Source of the DNA: Cellulomonas humilata
Lineage (GTDB): Bacteria; Actinomycetota; Actinomycetes; Actinomycetales; Cellulomonadaceae
Reading direction: 5' to 3'
Length of the DNA: 64,000 nt
Assembly (NCBI RefSeq): GCF_013359775.1
Contig: NZ_JABMCI010000066.1
Coordinates: 124,001-188,000 of the forward strand
The notes beneath the pieces were generated by a model that did not search any database, was not told where the DNA came from, and saw only the letters and a program-made list of their open reading frames with translations. Below are positions 18,197 to 26,817 of this stretch, one piece after another. Within the stretch, counting starts at the first letter, position 1. Each line of letters starts with the position of its first letter. A program made the translations under genes and the position numbers.

Positions 18197-18961
18197 ATGA
18201 TCGAGCTCTTCAGCCCCGCCGAGCTGCCGCGTGCCCGCGCGAGCGGAGCGTTCGTCGGCGGAGTCCTGCGGCGGATGCAGGAGCGCGCCACGGTCGGTAC
18301 CAACCTCCTGGAGATCGACGCCTGGGTCACGCAGCTGATCGCCGACGCCGGCGCGGTGTCCAGCTACGTCGACTACGCCCCGTCGTTCGGGAGCGGCCCT
18401 TTCGGGCACGTCATCTGCACCTCGGTGAACGACGCCGTGCTGCACGGGCTCCCGCACGACTACGCCCTGCGCGACGGTGATCTGCTCACCCTCGACCTCG
18501 CCGCGTCGCTCGACGGCATCGTCACCGACTCGGCCGTCAGCTTCGTCGTCGGTGCCGCGGTCGACCCCGCGGACCTCCGCATGATCGAGACCACCCGACG
18601 GGCGCTCGAGGTCGGCATCGCGGCAGCGGTCCCCGGCGCCCGGATCGGTGACCTGTCGCACGCGATCGGCAGCGTGCTCACCGCCGCCGGCTACCCCGTG
18701 AACACCGACTTCGGCGGGCACGGCGTCGGGTCGACCATGCACCAGGACCCGCACCTCCCGAACGCCGGCCGACCCGGCCGCGGGTACGTCCTGCGGCCCG
18801 GCCTGCTCCTCGCCATCGAGCCGTGGGTCATGGCGGACACCGCCACGCTGGTCACCAACCGCGACGGGTGGACCCTGCGCAGTGCCACGGGCGCGCGGAC
18901 GGCGCACAGCGAGCACACCGTGGCGATCACCGACGACGGGCCGATCGTCCTCACGGCGTAG
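18197..18961 (+). CDS. M24 family metallopeptidase (type I methionine aminopeptidase-like)
   Basis: A 254-residue pita-bread-fold peptidase. The metal ligands of methionine aminopeptidase are in place: the Asp pair in LDLAASLDGIVTDS, His in GGHGVGSTMHQDP, Glu in AIEPWVM and Glu in HSEHTVAI. It is a second MAP candidate away from the ribosomal/secY locus where the housekeeping enzyme usually lies. The ATG follows GAGAGGTGG, a good ribosome binding site. Divergent XRE gene and shared palindromes suggest regulated rather than constitutive expression. Confidence 0.85.
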   Translation: MIELFSPAELPRARASGAFVGGVLRRMQERATVGTNLLEIDAWVTQLIADAGAVSSYVDYAPSFGSGPFGHVICTSVNDAVLHGLPHDYALRDGDLLTLDLAASLDGIVTDSAVSFVVGAAVDPADLRMIETTRRALEVGIAAAVPGARIGDLSHAIGSVLTAAGYPVNTDFGGHGVGSTMHQDPHLPNAGRPGRGYVLRPGLLLAIEPWVMADTATLVTNRDGWTLRSATGARTAHSEHTVAITDDGPIVLTA

Positions 18962-18987
18962 TCGCCCGTGGGCCCGCGCGGTTCCTC

Positions 18988-18993
18988 GATACT
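18988..18993 (+). promoter_or_regulatory. -10 hexamer (GATACT) of the MazG-like gene
   Basis: GATACT ends 6 bases before the GTG, matching the leaderless spacing seen elsewhere in the window. Confidence 0.4.
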
Positions 18994-18999
18994 GAGCTC

Positions 19000-19332
19000 G
19001 TGGACTTCGGGGAGATGCAGACGCAGGCGCGTGCGGTCCGAGCGGCCTACGCCGCGCGCGAGGCCGAGCGGTTCGGGCGCAGCTGGAGCACCGAGGAGCT
19101 GATGCTCGGGTTCCTCGGCGACGTCGGTGACCTGGCCAAGCTGGTCCAGGGCAAGGCAGGCGTGCGGCCGCGCGCCGACCTCGACGAAGCGCTGGCGCAC
19201 GAGCTCGCGGACTGCCTCTGGTCGGTCATCTCCTTGGCGGACGCGTACGGCGTCGACCTCGAGGCGGCGTTCGGCCGGACGATGGCGGACCTCCGGACGC
19301 ACCTGGCCGGGCCCGCCACACCCGAGGGCTAG
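19000..19332 (+). CDS. MazG-like nucleotide pyrophosphohydrolase
   Basis: A 110-residue all-alpha protein with the MazG metal motif pattern EELMLGFLGDVGDLAKL and, after about 35 residues, HELADCLWSVISLADAYGVDL (acidic residues on two helices). The family hydrolyses non-canonical or surplus NTPs; substrate unknown. The GTG start is chosen from the GATACT promoter and family length. Its end overlaps the convergent murA-like gene by 4 bases. Confidence 0.7.
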   Translation: MDFGEMQTQARAVRAAYAAREAERFGRSWSTEELMLGFLGDVGDLAKLVQGKAGVRPRADLDEALAHELADCLWSVISLADAYGVDLEAAFGRTMADLRTHLAGPATPEG

Positions 19333-20903
19333 TCGCGGAAGGTCTCGATCTGCGCGCCGAGCTGCACCAGGCGGTCCTGGAGCTGCTCGTACCCGCGGGC
19401 GATGATGTCGACGTCGCGCAGCACCGAGGTGCCCTTGGCGGCGAGCATGGCGAGCAGGATGACGACCGCCGGACGCAGTGCGGGCGGGCAGGAGACCTCG
19501 GCGCCGGACCAGTGGGTCGGACCGGTGACCTGGAGGCGGTGGGCGTCGAGCAGGCGGACGTCGGCGCCCAGGCGGGTCAGGTCGGTCAGGTGGATCGCGC
19601 GGCCCTCGTAGACCCAGTCGTGGATCAGGGTGGAGCCCTCAGCGCACGCCGCGATCGCCGCGAAGAACGGCAGGTTGTCGATGTTGAGGCCGGGGAACGG
19701 CATCGGGTGGATCTTGTCGATCGGCGCGCGCAGGTCGCTGGGGTGCACGGTGACGTCGACCAGGCGGGTCCGACCGTTGGCGGCGGCGTACTCGTCGGAG
19801 AGCGTGAACCGCAGGCCCATCTCGGCCAGCGTCGCCAGCTCGATCTCCATGAACTCGATCGGCACGCGGCCCACCGTGATCTCCGAGCCGGTGACGATGC
19901 CCGCCGTGAGCAGGCTCATCGCCTCGACCGGGTCCTCCGAGACGGCGTACTCGACGTCGGCGTCGATGTCCGCCAGCCCGTGCACGCGCAGGGTGGTGGT
20001 GCCGATGCCGTCGATCCGCACCCCGAGCAGCTCCAGGTAGAAGCACAGGTCCTGGACCATGTAGTTGGAGCTGGCGTTGCGGATGGTGGTCACGCCCTCG
20101 CGCCGGGCGGCGGCCATGATGACGTTCTCGGTGACGGTGTCCCCGCGCTCGGTCAGGACGACCGCGAGGTCCTGCGCGCCGCCGCGGGTCACCAGCCCGT
20201 GGTAGTCGCCGGCGGTCGCCGTGACGTCCAGGCCGAAGGGCCGCAGGCCGATCAGGTGCGGCTCGACCGTCCGGGTGCCCAGGTCGCAGCCGCCGGCGTA
20301 GGGCAGCCGGAACTCGTCCTCGAGGCCCAGCAGGGGGCCGAGGAACATGATGATCGAGCGGGTGCGTCGCGCGGCGTCCACGTCGATCGCCTCGAGCCGG
20401 AGGTGCTCGGGGACGACGATCTCCAGGTCGCGGCCGTCCGTGGACCAGGTGGCGCGGACGCCGATCGAGCGCAGGACCTCGACGATCCGGTCGACCTCGA
20501 CGATCCGCGCGACGTTCCGCAGGCGGGTGGTGCCGCGGTTCAGCAGCGACGCGCACAGGAGCGCGACGGCCCCGTTCTTGCTGGTGTTGACGTCGATCCG
20601 CCCGCTCAGGGTCTGGCCCCCGTGCACGCGCAGGTGGGTGCGCTGCGGGCCGCCGAGCGTGACGATGGGGGAGTCGAGGGCGGCACCGATGCGGGTGAGC
20701 ATCTCGAGGCTGACGTTCTGCGCGCCCTGCTCGATGCGGTGGATCGCCGACTGGCTCGTGGCCAGGCGCTCCGCGAGCTGGGTCTGCGTGAGGCCGCGGT
20801 GCTGGCGGGCCGAGCGGACGAGCGAGCCGACGTGCGCGAGCTGGTCCTCGATGATCGGGAGGGCGCCCGTGCTCGTCGGTACCGGGGTGGTCGTCGTGGT
20901 CAT
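19329..20903 (-). CDS. UDP-GlcNAc 1-carboxyvinyltransferase (MurA) homolog with N-terminal XRE HTH
   Basis: A 524-residue fusion. Residues about 25-80 are a Cro/C1 helix-turn-helix (VRSARQHRGLTQTQLAERLATSQSAIHRIEQG). Residues about 88-520 are an EPSP/MurA-type enolpyruvyl transferase: SKNGAVALL gives the Lys-Asn pair, Cys206 in AGGCDLGTRTVEP matches the catalytic cysteine of MurA, and PFPGLNIDNLPFF carries the conserved Asp. Divergence from classical MurA suggests a second enzyme or a regulator that senses the substrate; the housekeeping murA is probably elsewhere. TAGCGT is 6 bases before the ATG and a palindrome lies in the promoter. Confidence 0.8.
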   Translation of the reverse strand: MTTTTTPVPTSTGALPIIEDQLAHVGSLVRSARQHRGLTQTQLAERLATSQSAIHRIEQGAQNVSLEMLTRIGAALDSPIVTLGGPQRTHLRVHGGQTLSGRIDVNTSKNGAVALLCASLLNRGTTRLRNVARIVEVDRIVEVLRSIGVRATWSTDGRDLEIVVPEHLRLEAIDVDAARRTRSIIMFLGPLLGLEDEFRLPYAGGCDLGTRTVEPHLIGLRPFGLDVTATAGDYHGLVTRGGAQDLAVVLTERGDTVTENVIMAAARREGVTTIRNASSNYMVQDLCFYLELLGVRIDGIGTTTLRVHGLADIDADVEYAVSEDPVEAMSLLTAGIVTGSEITVGRVPIEFMEIELATLAEMGLRFTLSDEYAAANGRTRLVDVTVHPSDLRAPIDKIHPMPFPGLNIDNLPFFAAIAACAEGSTLIHDWVYEGRAIHLTDLTRLGADVRLLDAHRLQVTGPTHWSGAEVSCPPALRPAVVILLAMLAAKGTSVLRDVDIIARGYEQLQDRLVQLGAQIETFRD

Positions 20904-20909
20904 GGGAAG

Positions 20910-20937
20910 ACGCTAACTCATGGATGAGATATTGCCA
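20910..20937 (-). promoter_or_regulatory. Promoter and palindrome of the HTH-MurA gene
   Basis: Minus strand: TGGCAA (20937-20932), 16 bases, TAGCGT (20915-20910), then 6 bases to the ATG. The spacer contains the perfect palindrome CTCATGGATGAG (20917-20928), well placed to be the target of the protein's own HTH. Confidence 0.55.
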
Positions 20938-21014
20938 TCCCGAACGTCCGGATCGAATCGGTCAGACCCGGTCAGTCAGGCCATTGGTAACTCAGCCGCG
21001 ATATGACGCGCGTC

Positions 21015-21734
21015 TCACCAGAGCGTGCCCACCGGCTCACGCGTGGGCCAGACGTGCGAGGCGCCGGGCCCGTCGAGACCCTGCTCGGCACGCCACGCGT
21101 TGAACCCCTCGGCCCACGCCTGGTGCGCCGTGGACTGGTACTCGTGCAGGGTGTCGAGGTCGAGCGTGGCCAGGTGCGGGAAGCGTCCGACGATCCGTTC
21201 GAGCACGTCGAGCGTCGCGACGACGTCCACGTCGGCGGTGTGCAGGGTGCCGGACTCGACCACCTGGTAGAAGCCGCAGAGGTCGACGAGCTTGCGCTTC
21301 CCGCGCCGGAGCTGGTCCTCCGCGCGGTCGAGCACGAGGGGGTCGATGACCGGCCGCGCGTCGCTGCACAGGCGGTCGGGCAGCGTCTTGAGCCGGTGGC
21401 GCCGCAGCTCCGCGTCGAGCAGGCACAGGTCGAACGCGGCGTTGTACGCGACGACCGGGACGCCGCCACGGAAGGCCTCGGCCAGGTCGGTCGCGATCTC
21501 CTCGAGCGCCTCCCGCGGCGGGCGGCCGTGCTCGCGGGCGTGTGCCGTGCTGACCCCGTGGATGGCGGCGGCTGCCTCGGGGATCGCGACGCCGGGGTTG
21601 ATCAGCCAGCTGCGGACGTGGGTGCCGGACGCGTCGCGGCGGACCAGGGCGGCGGTGACGATGCGGTCGGTGTCGACGTCGACACCCGTGGTCTCGGTGT
21701 CGAAGCCGAGCAGTGGCCCGTCCGTCCAGCTCAT
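21015..21734 (-). CDS. DnaQ-like 3'-5' exonuclease
   Basis: A 239-residue DEDD exonuclease resembling the proofreading subunit epsilon. GFDTETTGVDVDTDRIV (first Asp-Glu), NAAFDLCLLDAEL (second Asp) and HTADVDVVATLDVL (His and last Asp) are the four catalytic positions. ATG at 21734 selected because the exonuclease fold starts within ten residues; an upstream start would add 46 residues without homology. Whether it works in replication or repair cannot be said. It is divergent from guaB3. Confidence 0.88.
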   Translation of the reverse strand: MSWTDGPLLGFDTETTGVDVDTDRIVTAALVRRDASGTHVRSWLINPGVAIPEAAAAIHGVSTAHAREHGRPPREALEEIATDLAEAFRGGVPVVAYNAAFDLCLLDAELRRHRLKTLPDRLCSDARPVIDPLVLDRAEDQLRRGKRKLVDLCGFYQVVESGTLHTADVDVVATLDVLERIVGRFPHLATLDLDTLHEYQSTAHQAWAEGFNAWRAEQGLDGPGASHVWPTREPVGTLW

Positions 21735-21852
21735 CGCGTCCCGCTCTCGTCCTGGTCCTCGGTGTTGCACAGCCAGACTCGCACCGAGGTCAGACAATGC
21801 CGTGGAGGGTGGCCCGCGAGCCGCGGTTTCGGGTGGGCACCCCGCGCCCCGG

Positions 21853-21858
21853 TAGCCT
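21853..21858 (+). promoter_or_regulatory. -10 hexamer (TAGCCT) of guaB3
   Basis: TAGCCT ends 6 bases before the GTG start codon, consistent with a leaderless mRNA. Confidence 0.5.
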
Positions 21859-21864
21859 GGCCCG

Positions 21865-22989
21865 GTGAGCAACGAGATCGAGATCGGCCGCGGAAAGCGC
21901 GGGCGCCGGGCCTATTCCTTCGACGACATCGCGGTCGTCCCGTCCCGACGGACGCGCGACCCCGAGGAGGTCTCGGTCGGCTGGCAGATCGACGCCTACC
22001 ACTTCGACCTGCCGATCATCGCGGCGCCGATGGACTCGGTGATGAGCCCCGCCACCGCGGTCGCGCTCGGTCGGGCCGGTGGGCTCGGTGTGCTCGACCT
22101 CGAAGGTCTGTGGACGCGGTACGAGGACCCGGCGCCGCTGCTCGCGGAGATCGCGACCTTCGACAGCGCCCGTGCGACCGCCCGCATGCAGGAGATCTAC
22201 GCCGCCCCGATCCAGGCGGAGCTCATCACCGCGCGGCTCAAGGAGATCCGGGCCGCGGGAGTCACCGTGGCCGGCGCCCTGTCCCCGCAGCGCACCAACG
22301 AGTTCTGGCGCACGGTGGTCGACGCCGGCGTCGACCTGTTCCTCATCCGGGGCACCACCGTGTCGGCCGAGCACGTGTCCGGCCGCGCGGAGCCGCTCAA
22401 CCTCAAGCGGTTCATCTACGAGCTGGACGTCCCGGTCATCGTCGGCGGCGCGTCCACCTACACGGCCGCGCTGCACCTCATGCGCACGGGCGCGGCGGGC
22501 GTGCTCGTCGGGTTCGGCGGGGGCGCCGCGCACACCACCCGCCTGTCGCTGGGCATCCACGCGCCGATGGCGTCGGCCGTCGCGGACGTGGCGGCCGCGC
22601 GACGCGACTACCTCGACGAGTCCGGTGGCCGGTACGTGCACGTGATCGCCGACGGCGGTGTCGGGCGCTCCGGCGACCTGGTCAAGGCCGTCGCGTGCGG
22701 TGCGGACGCCGTCATGCTCGGTGCCGCGCTGGCCCGGGCCACCGAGGCGCCCGGTCGCGGGTGGCACTGGGGTCCCGAGGCGCACCACCCGCAGCTGCCC
22801 CGCGGGGAGCGCGTCGAGGTGGGTACGGCCGGCTCCCTCGAGCAGATCCTCTTCGGGCCGGGCCACACGGCCGACGGCACCCTGAACCTCATCGGCGCGC
22901 TGCGCCGCGCGATGGCCACCACGGGCTACTCCGACCTCAAGGAGTTCCAGCGCGTCGAGGTCGTCGTCAGCCCGTACCAGCCGCACTGA
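21865..22989 (+). CDS. guaB3: GuaB3 family IMP dehydrogenase-related protein
   Basis: A 374-residue IMPDH-like barrel without CBS domains. It retains PIIAAPMDSVMSP and IADGGVGRSGDLVKAVACGADAVMLG, but the loop that carries the catalytic cysteine in true IMPDH reads GFGGGAAHTTR, with His223 where Cys is expected. This is typical of actinobacterial GuaB3, so activity as a classical IMPDH is doubtful. GTG start, probable leaderless. A strong hairpin follows. Confidence 0.9.
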   Translation: MSNEIEIGRGKRGRRAYSFDDIAVVPSRRTRDPEEVSVGWQIDAYHFDLPIIAAPMDSVMSPATAVALGRAGGLGVLDLEGLWTRYEDPAPLLAEIATFDSARATARMQEIYAAPIQAELITARLKEIRAAGVTVAGALSPQRTNEFWRTVVDAGVDLFLIRGTTVSAEHVSGRAEPLNLKRFIYELDVPVIVGGASTYTAALHLMRTGAAGVLVGFGGGAAHTTRLSLGIHAPMASAVADVAAARRDYLDESGGRYVHVIADGGVGRSGDLVKAVACGADAVMLGAALARATEAPGRGWHWGPEAHHPQLPRGERVEVGTAGSLEQILFGPGHTADGTLNLIGALRRAMATTGYSDLKEFQRVEVVVSPYQPH

Positions 22990-23005
22990 CCTTCGACGTC
23001 CCGAC

Positions 23006-23044
23006 GACGCCCGGAGACGCCCGCAGGGGCCGTCTCCGGGCGTC
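23006..23044 (+). terminator. Hairpin terminator after guaB3
   Basis: Perfect 14-bp arms (23006-23019 and 23031-23044) with an 11-base loop begin 16 bases past the guaB3 stop. It separates the backbone from the sugar island. The following 250 bases to 23293 are less G+C-rich and hold the promoter of the DeoR operon. Confidence 0.85.
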
Positions 23045-23115
23045 CTTGCGTGTGCCCTCGATGTCCGAACGTGCCCGATCCTCGAGTGTCGCGGTCGGAA
23101 GTCCTAGCGCGCCTG

Positions 23116-23208
23116 TGTTTGCGCCTGCTATGCGCCTGAACTGAATGTTGGTTCCGCCCCGTTTGAGTCCGAGTCTGCTTGACGATGTTTGCTTCGCTGC
23201 TGCATGCT
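23116..23208 (+). promoter_or_regulatory. Promoter region of the DeoR/PTS operon
   Basis: TTGACG (23179-23184), 18 bases and CATGCT (23203-23208) form a plausible promoter. The heptamer TGTTTGC occurs twice (23116-23122 and 23186-23192), the second copy inside the promoter, which may be half-sites for the DeoR repressor. The local base composition is noticeably lower in G+C than the genes around. Confidence 0.35.
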
Positions 23209-23293
23209 GCATCTCGGCAGGCGTCACCGACGACGCCTGCCGGCACCCGACGTCGTCGTCGGACGTGCCGGGCACGGACGGAGAGGGCAGGGC

Positions 23294-24055
23294 ATGTACG
23301 CACAGGAGCGCCACCAGCAGATCCTGCTCCGGGCGCGGGCCGACGGCCGTGTGGACGTCGGACAGCTGGCGGCCGAGCTGGACGTCACCCCGGAGACCGT
23401 CCGCCGCGACCTGAGCGCGCTCGAGCGGCTCGGTCTGGTGCGCCGCGTGCACGGCGGGGCCATCCCCGTCGAGCGGCTCGGTTTCGAGCCGGGCATCGCC
23501 GACCGGGAGCGCATGCTCGCGGGGGAGAAGGAGCGGATCGCCAAGGCGGCGCTCGACGAGCTGCCCGACGGCGGCGCGATCATCCTCGACGCAGGCACCA
23601 CGACCGTCCGGCTGGCCGAGATGCTGCCGCAGGACCGCGAGCTGACCGTCGTCACGCACGCGCTGCCGGTCGCGATCGTGCTGGCCACCCGGCCGAACAT
23701 CACGCTGCACGTCATCGGCGGCACCATCCGCGGACGCACCCTCGCCGCGGTCGGCACCTGGGCCGAGCGGGCGCTCGCCGACGTGCGCGTGGACACCACG
23801 TTCCTCGGCACCAACGGGCTGACCGTCGAGCACGGGCTGACCACCCCCGACCTGGCGGAGGCCGCCGTCAAGCGCGCGCTCGTCGCCGCCGGCCGGCGCA
23901 CGGTCGTCCTCGCCGACCACACCAAGGTCGGCCGCTCCGACCTCGCCATCGTCGCGCCGCTGTCGGCCGTCGACACGCTCGTGACCGACACGGGCATCAA
24001 CGCCGAGCTCGCCGACGAGATCGAGTCCGCCGGACCCCGCGTGGTCCGGGCCTGA
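23294..24055 (+). CDS. DeoR/GlpR-family sugar regulator
   Basis: A 253-residue repressor: winged helix at the N-terminus (MYAQERHQQILLRARADGRVDVGQLAAELDVTPETVRRDLSAL is split across residues 1-43) and a DeoRC sensor domain with the phosphosugar-binding ILDAGTTTVRLAEML and FLGTNGLTVEHGLTTPD. Such regulators respond to sugar phosphates made by the operon they control. The ATG has a GAGAGGGCAG ribosome binding site. It is the first gene of the putative dehydrogenase/PTS operon. Confidence 0.9.
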   Translation: MYAQERHQQILLRARADGRVDVGQLAAELDVTPETVRRDLSALERLGLVRRVHGGAIPVERLGFEPGIADRERMLAGEKERIAKAALDELPDGGAIILDAGTTTVRLAEMLPQDRELTVVTHALPVAIVLATRPNITLHVIGGTIRGRTLAAVGTWAERALADVRVDTTFLGTNGLTVEHGLTTPDLAEAAVKRALVAAGRRTVVLADHTKVGRSDLAIVAPLSAVDTLVTDTGINAELADEIESAGPRVVRA

Positions 24056-24093
24056 CTGACGTACCTCTGCACAGCACCGATCGAAGGAGAACG

Positions 24094-25134
24094 ATGAAGG
24101 TCTTCCGCTTCTACGCCCCCGGCGACACCCGGCTCGAGGACGCCCCCGAGCCGACGACCGGCGCCGGCGAGGTCAAGCTCCGCGTGCGTGCCTGCTCGAT
24201 GTGCGGCACCGACGTGAAGATCTCCACCTCGGGACACCAGCGCATCCGGCCGCCCCGCGTGATGGGCCACGAGATCGCCGGCGAGATCGTCGAGGTCGGC
24301 GAGGGCGTCACCGGCTGGGCGCCGGGCGACCGCGTCCAGGTCATCGCGGCGATCCCGTGCGGCGAGTGCGACTTCTGCACCGGCGGCCTGGAGACCATCT
24401 GCCCGAACCAGGTCTCGATGGGCTACGACTTCGACGGCGGGTTCGCGCCGTTCATGATCGTGCCGCCCGCCGTGCTCAAGGTGGACGGGCTCAATCGGAT
24501 CCCCGACGGCGTCAGCTACGCCGAGGCCTCCGTCGCCGAGCCGTTCGCGTGCGCGATCAACGCCCAGGAGCTCATCGACGTGCACGACGGCGACACCGTC
24601 GTCGTGGTCGGCGCCGGCCCGATCGGCTGCCTGCACGTGCGCCTCGCCCGGGCACGCGGCGCCGAGACGGTCTACCTCGTGGAGCTGAGCCGCGAGCGTC
24701 TCGACCTCGCGGCCGGGGTCGTCAAGCCCGACGCGGCGATCTGCGCCGGCGAGGTCGACCCGGTGGCAGCGGTCCTCGAGCTCACCGGCGGCAAGGGCGT
24801 CAGCGTCGTCATCACCGCGGCGGCCTCCGGCGCGGCCCAGGAGCAGGCGCTCCAGATGCTGGCCCCGCGCGGTCGGTTCAGCCTGTTCGGCGGCCTGCCC
24901 AAGGACAAGCCGACGATCACCCTCGACTCGAACGTCGTGCACTACAAGGAGCTGATGCTCATGGGTGCCAACGGCTCGAGCCCCGAGCACAACCGCCAGG
25001 CACTCGCCATGATCGCGGACGGTCGCGTCCCGGTCTCCGACCTCATCACCCACCTGCTGCCGCTCGACCAGGTCGTCGAGGGCATCGACATCGTCCGTGG
25101 GGGCACGGGCATCAAGGTCACGATCGAACCCTGA
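24094..25134 (+). CDS. Zinc-dependent polyol dehydrogenase (MDR family)
   Basis: A 346-residue medium-chain alcohol dehydrogenase. Catalytic zinc ligands are Cys in CSMCGTD and His-Glu in MGHEIAG; the structural zinc lobe has four cysteines (IPCGECDFCTGGLETIC). NAD binding is at VVVVGAGPIGCLHVRLARARGA. Similar enzymes oxidise sorbitol, galactitol-1-phosphate or related polyols. Placed directly upstream of a mannitol-type PTS it may oxidise the imported hexitol phosphate, in place of the usual MtlD. Good GAAGGAGA ribosome binding site. Confidence 0.82.
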   Translation: MKVFRFYAPGDTRLEDAPEPTTGAGEVKLRVRACSMCGTDVKISTSGHQRIRPPRVMGHEIAGEIVEVGEGVTGWAPGDRVQVIAAIPCGECDFCTGGLETICPNQVSMGYDFDGGFAPFMIVPPAVLKVDGLNRIPDGVSYAEASVAEPFACAINAQELIDVHDGDTVVVVGAGPIGCLHVRLARARGAETVYLVELSRERLDLAAGVVKPDAAICAGEVDPVAAVLELTGGKGVSVVITAAASGAAQEQALQMLAPRGRFSLFGGLPKDKPTITLDSNVVHYKELMLMGANGSSPEHNRQALAMIADGRVPVSDLITHLLPLDQVVEGIDIVRGGTGIKVTIEP

Positions 25135-25188
25135 CGATCGCGACCGTTCCATCCGATCAACGACGATCAAGAGCGGAGTGAGCCGCAC

Positions 25189-26817
25189 ATGGCCACCACA
25201 ACAGCAGGTGCTCCACCCGTGTCCCGGGGCAAGACCGCCCAGGTCCACATCCAGAGGTTCGGTGCCTTCCTGACCGGCATGATCATGCCCAACCTGCCGG
25301 CGTTCCTGGCATGGGGCCTGATCACGGCACTGTTCATCGCCGTCGGCTGGCTGCCGAACGGCGTGCTCGGCGGGTTCGGCAACGCCGACCTGCCGGGGGC
25401 CTGGTCGGGCGCGGCGACGCAGCTCGTCATGGCGGAGGACGGCACGACGTTCCACCAGTACCTCGGGCTCGTCGGCCCGATGGTGACCTTCCTGCTCCCG
25501 CTGCTCATCGCGAACGCCGGCGGCCGGATGGTCTACGGCGAGCGTGGCGGCGTCGTCGCGTCCATCGCGACGGTCGGCATCATCGTCGGCAGCACGGTCC
25601 CGATGTTCCTCGGCGCCATGATCCTCGGCCCGCTGTCCGCGTGGATCATGAAGAAGATCGACTCGATCTGGGACGGCAAGATCAGGCCCGGGTTCGAGAT
25701 GCTGGTCAACATGTTCTCGGCCGGCATCGTCGGCGGAGCACTGTCGGTCGGCGCCTTCTACGGTGTCGCGCCGATCGTGACCCAGATCAGCACGTGGCTC
25801 GGCGACATCGTCGGCTGGATGGCCGACAACCACATCCTGCCGTTCATGAGCGTGATCGTGGAGCCGGCGAAGGTGCTGTTCCTCAACAACGCGATCGGCA
25901 ACGGCGTGCTCGTCCCCCTCGGCGCCAGCCAGGTCGCCGAGCAGGGCAAGTCGCTGCTGTTCCTCGTCGAGGCCAACCCCGGCCCGGGCCTGGGCATCCT
26001 GCTCGCCTACACGCTCCTCGGTGTGGGTGCGGCGCGATCGACCGCCCCCGGCGCGATCATCGTGCAGTTCTTCGGCGGCATCCACGAGGTGTACTTCCCG
26101 TTCGTGCTCATGAAGCCCACCCTCATCATCGCGGCGATCGCCGGCGGCATGACGGGCATCGGGACGAACGTCGTGATGGGCAGCGGGCTCGTCGGACCGG
26201 CGGCACCGGGCAGCATCTTCGCGGTCTTCGCGCAGACGGCCCGAGGCAGCTTCCCCGGCGTGATCCTGTCGGTCGTGCTCTCCGCGACCGTGTCGTTCCT
26301 CATCGCGGCCGTCATCCTGCGGGCCACGCGCAAGCGTGACCTCGCGGCGGGCGAGAGCGGCGACCTCAGTGCCGCGATCGCGCAGACCGAGGCGAACAAG
26401 GGCAAGAGCAGCGCGGCACTGAGCGCGCTGGTCGCCGAGGAGCGCACCGCGGAGGCGGCCGAGGCCGCCCTGTCGGGGCACGGCACGACGACGGCCACGG
26501 CGGTCCGCCCGATCCGGTCGATCGTGTTCGCGTGCGACGCCGGCATGGGGTCGAGCGCGATGGGCGCCAGCGTCCTGCGCGACAAGCTCAAGAAGGCGGG
26601 CGTCGAGGGTGTCTCGGTGGTCAACAAGGCCGTCGCCAACCTCCAGGACGACGTCGACCTCGTGATCAGCCAGCGAGAGCTGACCGACCGTGCACGCAAG
26701 CACGCGCCGAACTCCCGGCACGTCTCGGTGGACAACTTCATGAACAGCCCCGTGTACGACTCGGTCGTGCAGGAGGTCAAGGAGGGCGCTGCCGACGACG
26801 GAGTCACGGCATCGTGA
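25189..26817 (+). CDS. mtlA: PTS mannitol-type transporter subunit EIICB
   Basis: A 542-residue permease. The EIIC domain (about 20-385) has several membrane helices and the conserved substrate-site motif GGIHEVYFPF (His299). An alanine-rich linker (390-435) leads to the EIIB domain whose phosphorylated Cys449 lies in FACDAGMGSSAMGA. EIIA is a separate downstream gene, unlike the fused enteric MtlA. Sequence resembles mannitol permeases, but the unusual dehydrogenase partner leaves the hexitol uncertain. It follows the dehydrogenase gene by 54 bases. Confidence 0.9.
   Translation: MATTTAGAPPVSRGKTAQVHIQRFGAFLTGMIMPNLPAFLAWGLITALFIAVGWLPNGVLGGFGNADLPGAWSGAATQLVMAEDGTTFHQYLGLVGPMVTFLLPLLIANAGGRMVYGERGGVVASIATVGIIVGSTVPMFLGAMILGPLSAWIMKKIDSIWDGKIRPGFEMLVNMFSAGIVGGALSVGAFYGVAPIVTQISTWLGDIVGWMADNHILPFMSVIVEPAKVLFLNNAIGNGVLVPLGASQVAEQGKSLLFLVEANPGPGLGILLAYTLLGVGAARSTAPGAIIVQFFGGIHEVYFPFVLMKPTLIIAAIAGGMTGIGTNVVMGSGLVGPAAPGSIFAVFAQTARGSFPGVILSVVLSATVSFLIAAVILRATRKRDLAAGESGDLSAAIAQTEANKGKSSAALSALVAEERTAEAAEAALSGHGTTTATAVRPIRSIVFACDAGMGSSAMGASVLRDKLKKAGVEGVSVVNKAVANLQDDVDLVISQRELTDRARKHAPNSRHVSVDNFMNSPVYDSVVQEVKEGAADDGVTAS

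Noticed and set aside
23224..26721. 1165-codon open frame on the minus strand opposite the DeoR/PTS genes
   Set aside because: Low-complexity Arg/Asp/His-rich translation without domains, fully antisense to convincing genes; a shadow produced by high G+C.
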